From contig JBBIOZ010000041.1 of assembly GCA_037443105.1 (NCBI GenBank), forward strand, positions 1 to 13,994: a stretch of 13,994 nucleotides of DNA, in the 5' to 3' direction. This stretch comes from JAWCLZ01 sp037443105 (GTDB taxonomy: Archaea > Halobacteriota > JAWCLZ01). A program made the translations under genes and the position numbers. This document shows positions 13,160 through 13,994 of this stretch, in pieces; within the stretch, counting starts at the first letter, position 1, and each line of letters begins with the position of its first letter. The notes beneath the pieces were generated by a model. The model saw nothing but the letters and a program-made list of their open reading frames with translations. It had not been told where the DNA came from and did not search any database.

Positions 13160-13994
13160 CTGAAGTTAAAGCTGAGGCTAAGGAGAAAGAAAAAGTAGCA
13201 GGCATTGGCCCAGGTGGTATAGAGATCACCGAGCCTAGAATAGGGGTTTTTCCCTGTTACTGCGGCTCCAATATTGCTGGCACAGTTGACGTCGAGGCAG
13301 TCGCTGCCTATGCACGAACCCTTCCGGATGTGGTATGGGTTCAGACCAATAAATACACCTGTGCTGATGTTGGACAAGCGGAGATCAGGAAGGCAATTAA
13401 AGAGCATAATTTGAATCGTGTTGTGGTGGCAGCTTGCTCGCCCAGGATGCATGAGCCAACATTTAGAAAAACCTGTCAGGATGCAGGATTGAATCCCTTT
13501 CTTTTTGAAATGGCAAATGTCAGAGAATTTTGCTCGTGGATTCACTACGCCAATAGAGAGGAGGCAACTGAGAAGGCAAAGGATTATGTTCGAATGGCTG
13601 TTGCAAAAGCAAGGTATCTTCAGCCACTGGAGCCATTCTATGTTCCAATAACTAAGAAAGCACTGGTTATAGGCGGAGGAGTCGCTGGCATACACGCTGC
13701 GCTTGATATCGCTGACCACGGTTTTAAGGTATACCTAGTTGAGAAGGAGCCAAGCATCGGTGGCAAAATGGCTCAGCTTGATAAAACCTTTCCAACCCTC
13801 GACTGCTCTATATGCATAGAAGGTCCTAAAATGGTTGAAGTTGGCCGGCATCCCAATATAGAATTGCTGGCTTACTCCGAGGTTAAAAGGGTCAGCGGCT
13901 TTATAGGCAACTTCAAAGTGGAGGTGCTCAAGAAGGCTAAATATGTGCGGAAAGAAAAATGCACTGGCTGCGGTGACTGTGCAAAAGTTTGCCC
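13156..13994 (+). CDS. hdrA: HdrA, canonical single-unit type, N-terminal 279 residues (runs off right edge)
   Basis: A GTG at 13156 overlaps the polyferredoxin stop (GTGA). The readable part has the HdrA N-terminal domain (IGVFPCYCG at 29-37, VVVAACSPRMHE at 89-100, FCSWIH at 125-130). The FAD site GGGVAG (173-178) and VEKEPSIGGKMAQLDK (195-210) follow. Next are the HdrA cysteines TLDCSICIEGPKM (214-226) and the start of the inserted ferredoxin, KCTGCGDCAKVCP. Unlike the minus-strand HdrA fusion, it carries the N-terminal domain in front of a canonical cysteine-bearing FAD unit. Its FAD region is very close to unit 1 of that fusion, including 37 identical bases. It probably receives electrons from, or passes them to, the polyferredoxin. 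The C-terminus, and any HdrB/C partners, are beyond the window. Confidence 0.93.
   Translation, partial: MTEVKAEAKEKEKVAGIGPGGIEITEPRIGVFPCYCGSNIAGTVDVEAVAAYARTLPDVVWVQTNKYTCADVGQAEIRKAIKEHNLNRVVVAACSPRMHEPTFRKTCQDAGLNPFLFEMANVREFCSWIHYANREEATEKAKDYVRMAVAKARYLQPLEPFYVPITKKALVIGGGVAGIHAALDIADHGFKVYLVEKEPSIGGKMAQLDKTFPTLDCSICIEGPKMVEVGRHPNIELLAYSEVKRVSGFIGNFKVEVLKKAKYVRKEKCTGCGDCAKVC
13847..13883 (+). repeat. 37-base repeat within the second hdrA (copy 2)
   Basis: Identical over 37 bases to the minus strand at 9052-9088. It encodes HPNIELLAYSEV in the HdrA FAD domain. The two copies face each other around a 4.8 kb segment holding the 5' parts of both Hdr operons. Confidence 0.9.

Noticed and set aside
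13102..13719. 205-codon minus-strand open frame
   Set aside because: It is antisense to the polyferredoxin end and the second hdrA, whose families are clear. The translation has no recognisable motif or low-complexity explanation other than being a shadow.
1..13994. CRISPR arrays, transposases, integrase or att sites
   Set aside because: No regularly spaced direct repeats, transposase-like proteins or terminal inverted repeats were seen. The tRNA genes show no duplicated 3' ends nearby.

Overview
This looks like a piece of an archaeal (euryarchaeal) chromosome with moderate G+C. The evidence is a Sec61-beta protein, archaetidylserine lipid genes next to an archaeosortase, an archaeal-type dihydroneopterin aldolase (MptD, methanopterin pathway), a branched-polyamine synthase, TATA-type promoters, tRNAs without encoded CCA, and heterodisulfide-reductase (Hdr) modules. 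My inference is a methanogen- or ANME/Archaeoglobus-like lineage that uses methanopterin C1 chemistry and Hdr-based electron transfer. No mcr or other decisive marker lies in the window. A 17-N gap suggests a draft or metagenome assembly.

Layout. Bases 1-242 (-) hold the N-terminus of an amidohydrolase, divergent from secG/Sec61-beta (285-473, +). Next come tRNA-Phe(GAA) and tRNA-Gly(GCC), both +. A minus-strand group then runs from 3299 down to 677: PHP phosphoesterase, Nudix hydrolase, AdoMet decarboxylase (speH) and N4-bis(aminopropyl)spermidine synthase (bpsA). The bpsA 3' end is antisense to tRNA-Gly. On the plus strand from 3488 is a tight operon of artA, archaetidylserine decarboxylase and archaetidylserine synthase, followed by a frameshifted mptD that also lacks a standard start codon.

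The most unusual part is 5905-13994. A minus-strand operon (11947 to 5905) encodes an AOR-family protein, a four-cluster ferredoxin, an HdrC-HdrB fusion (HdrD-like), a 989-residue tandem HdrA, and MvhD. This is the gene order and domain content of BamB-C-D-E-F, the tungsten (class II) benzoyl-CoA reductase core and related AOR-Hdr complexes. The AOR protein, however, is only about 352 residues. It keeps the four FeS-cluster cysteines but appears to have lost the tungstopterin-binding residues and most of domains 2 and 3. It may therefore be an electron-transfer or scaffold subunit, or work with a different catalytic partner.

A divergent plus-strand operon starts at 12116 with a seven-motif polyferredoxin and a second, canonical HdrA that runs off the end of the window. 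The two hdrA genes lie in opposite orientation and share a 37-base identical, in-frame segment. They are recent or gene-converted paralogues that could recombine by inversion. Together the two operons look like a soluble, Hdr-based electron-transfer (possibly bifurcating) system.
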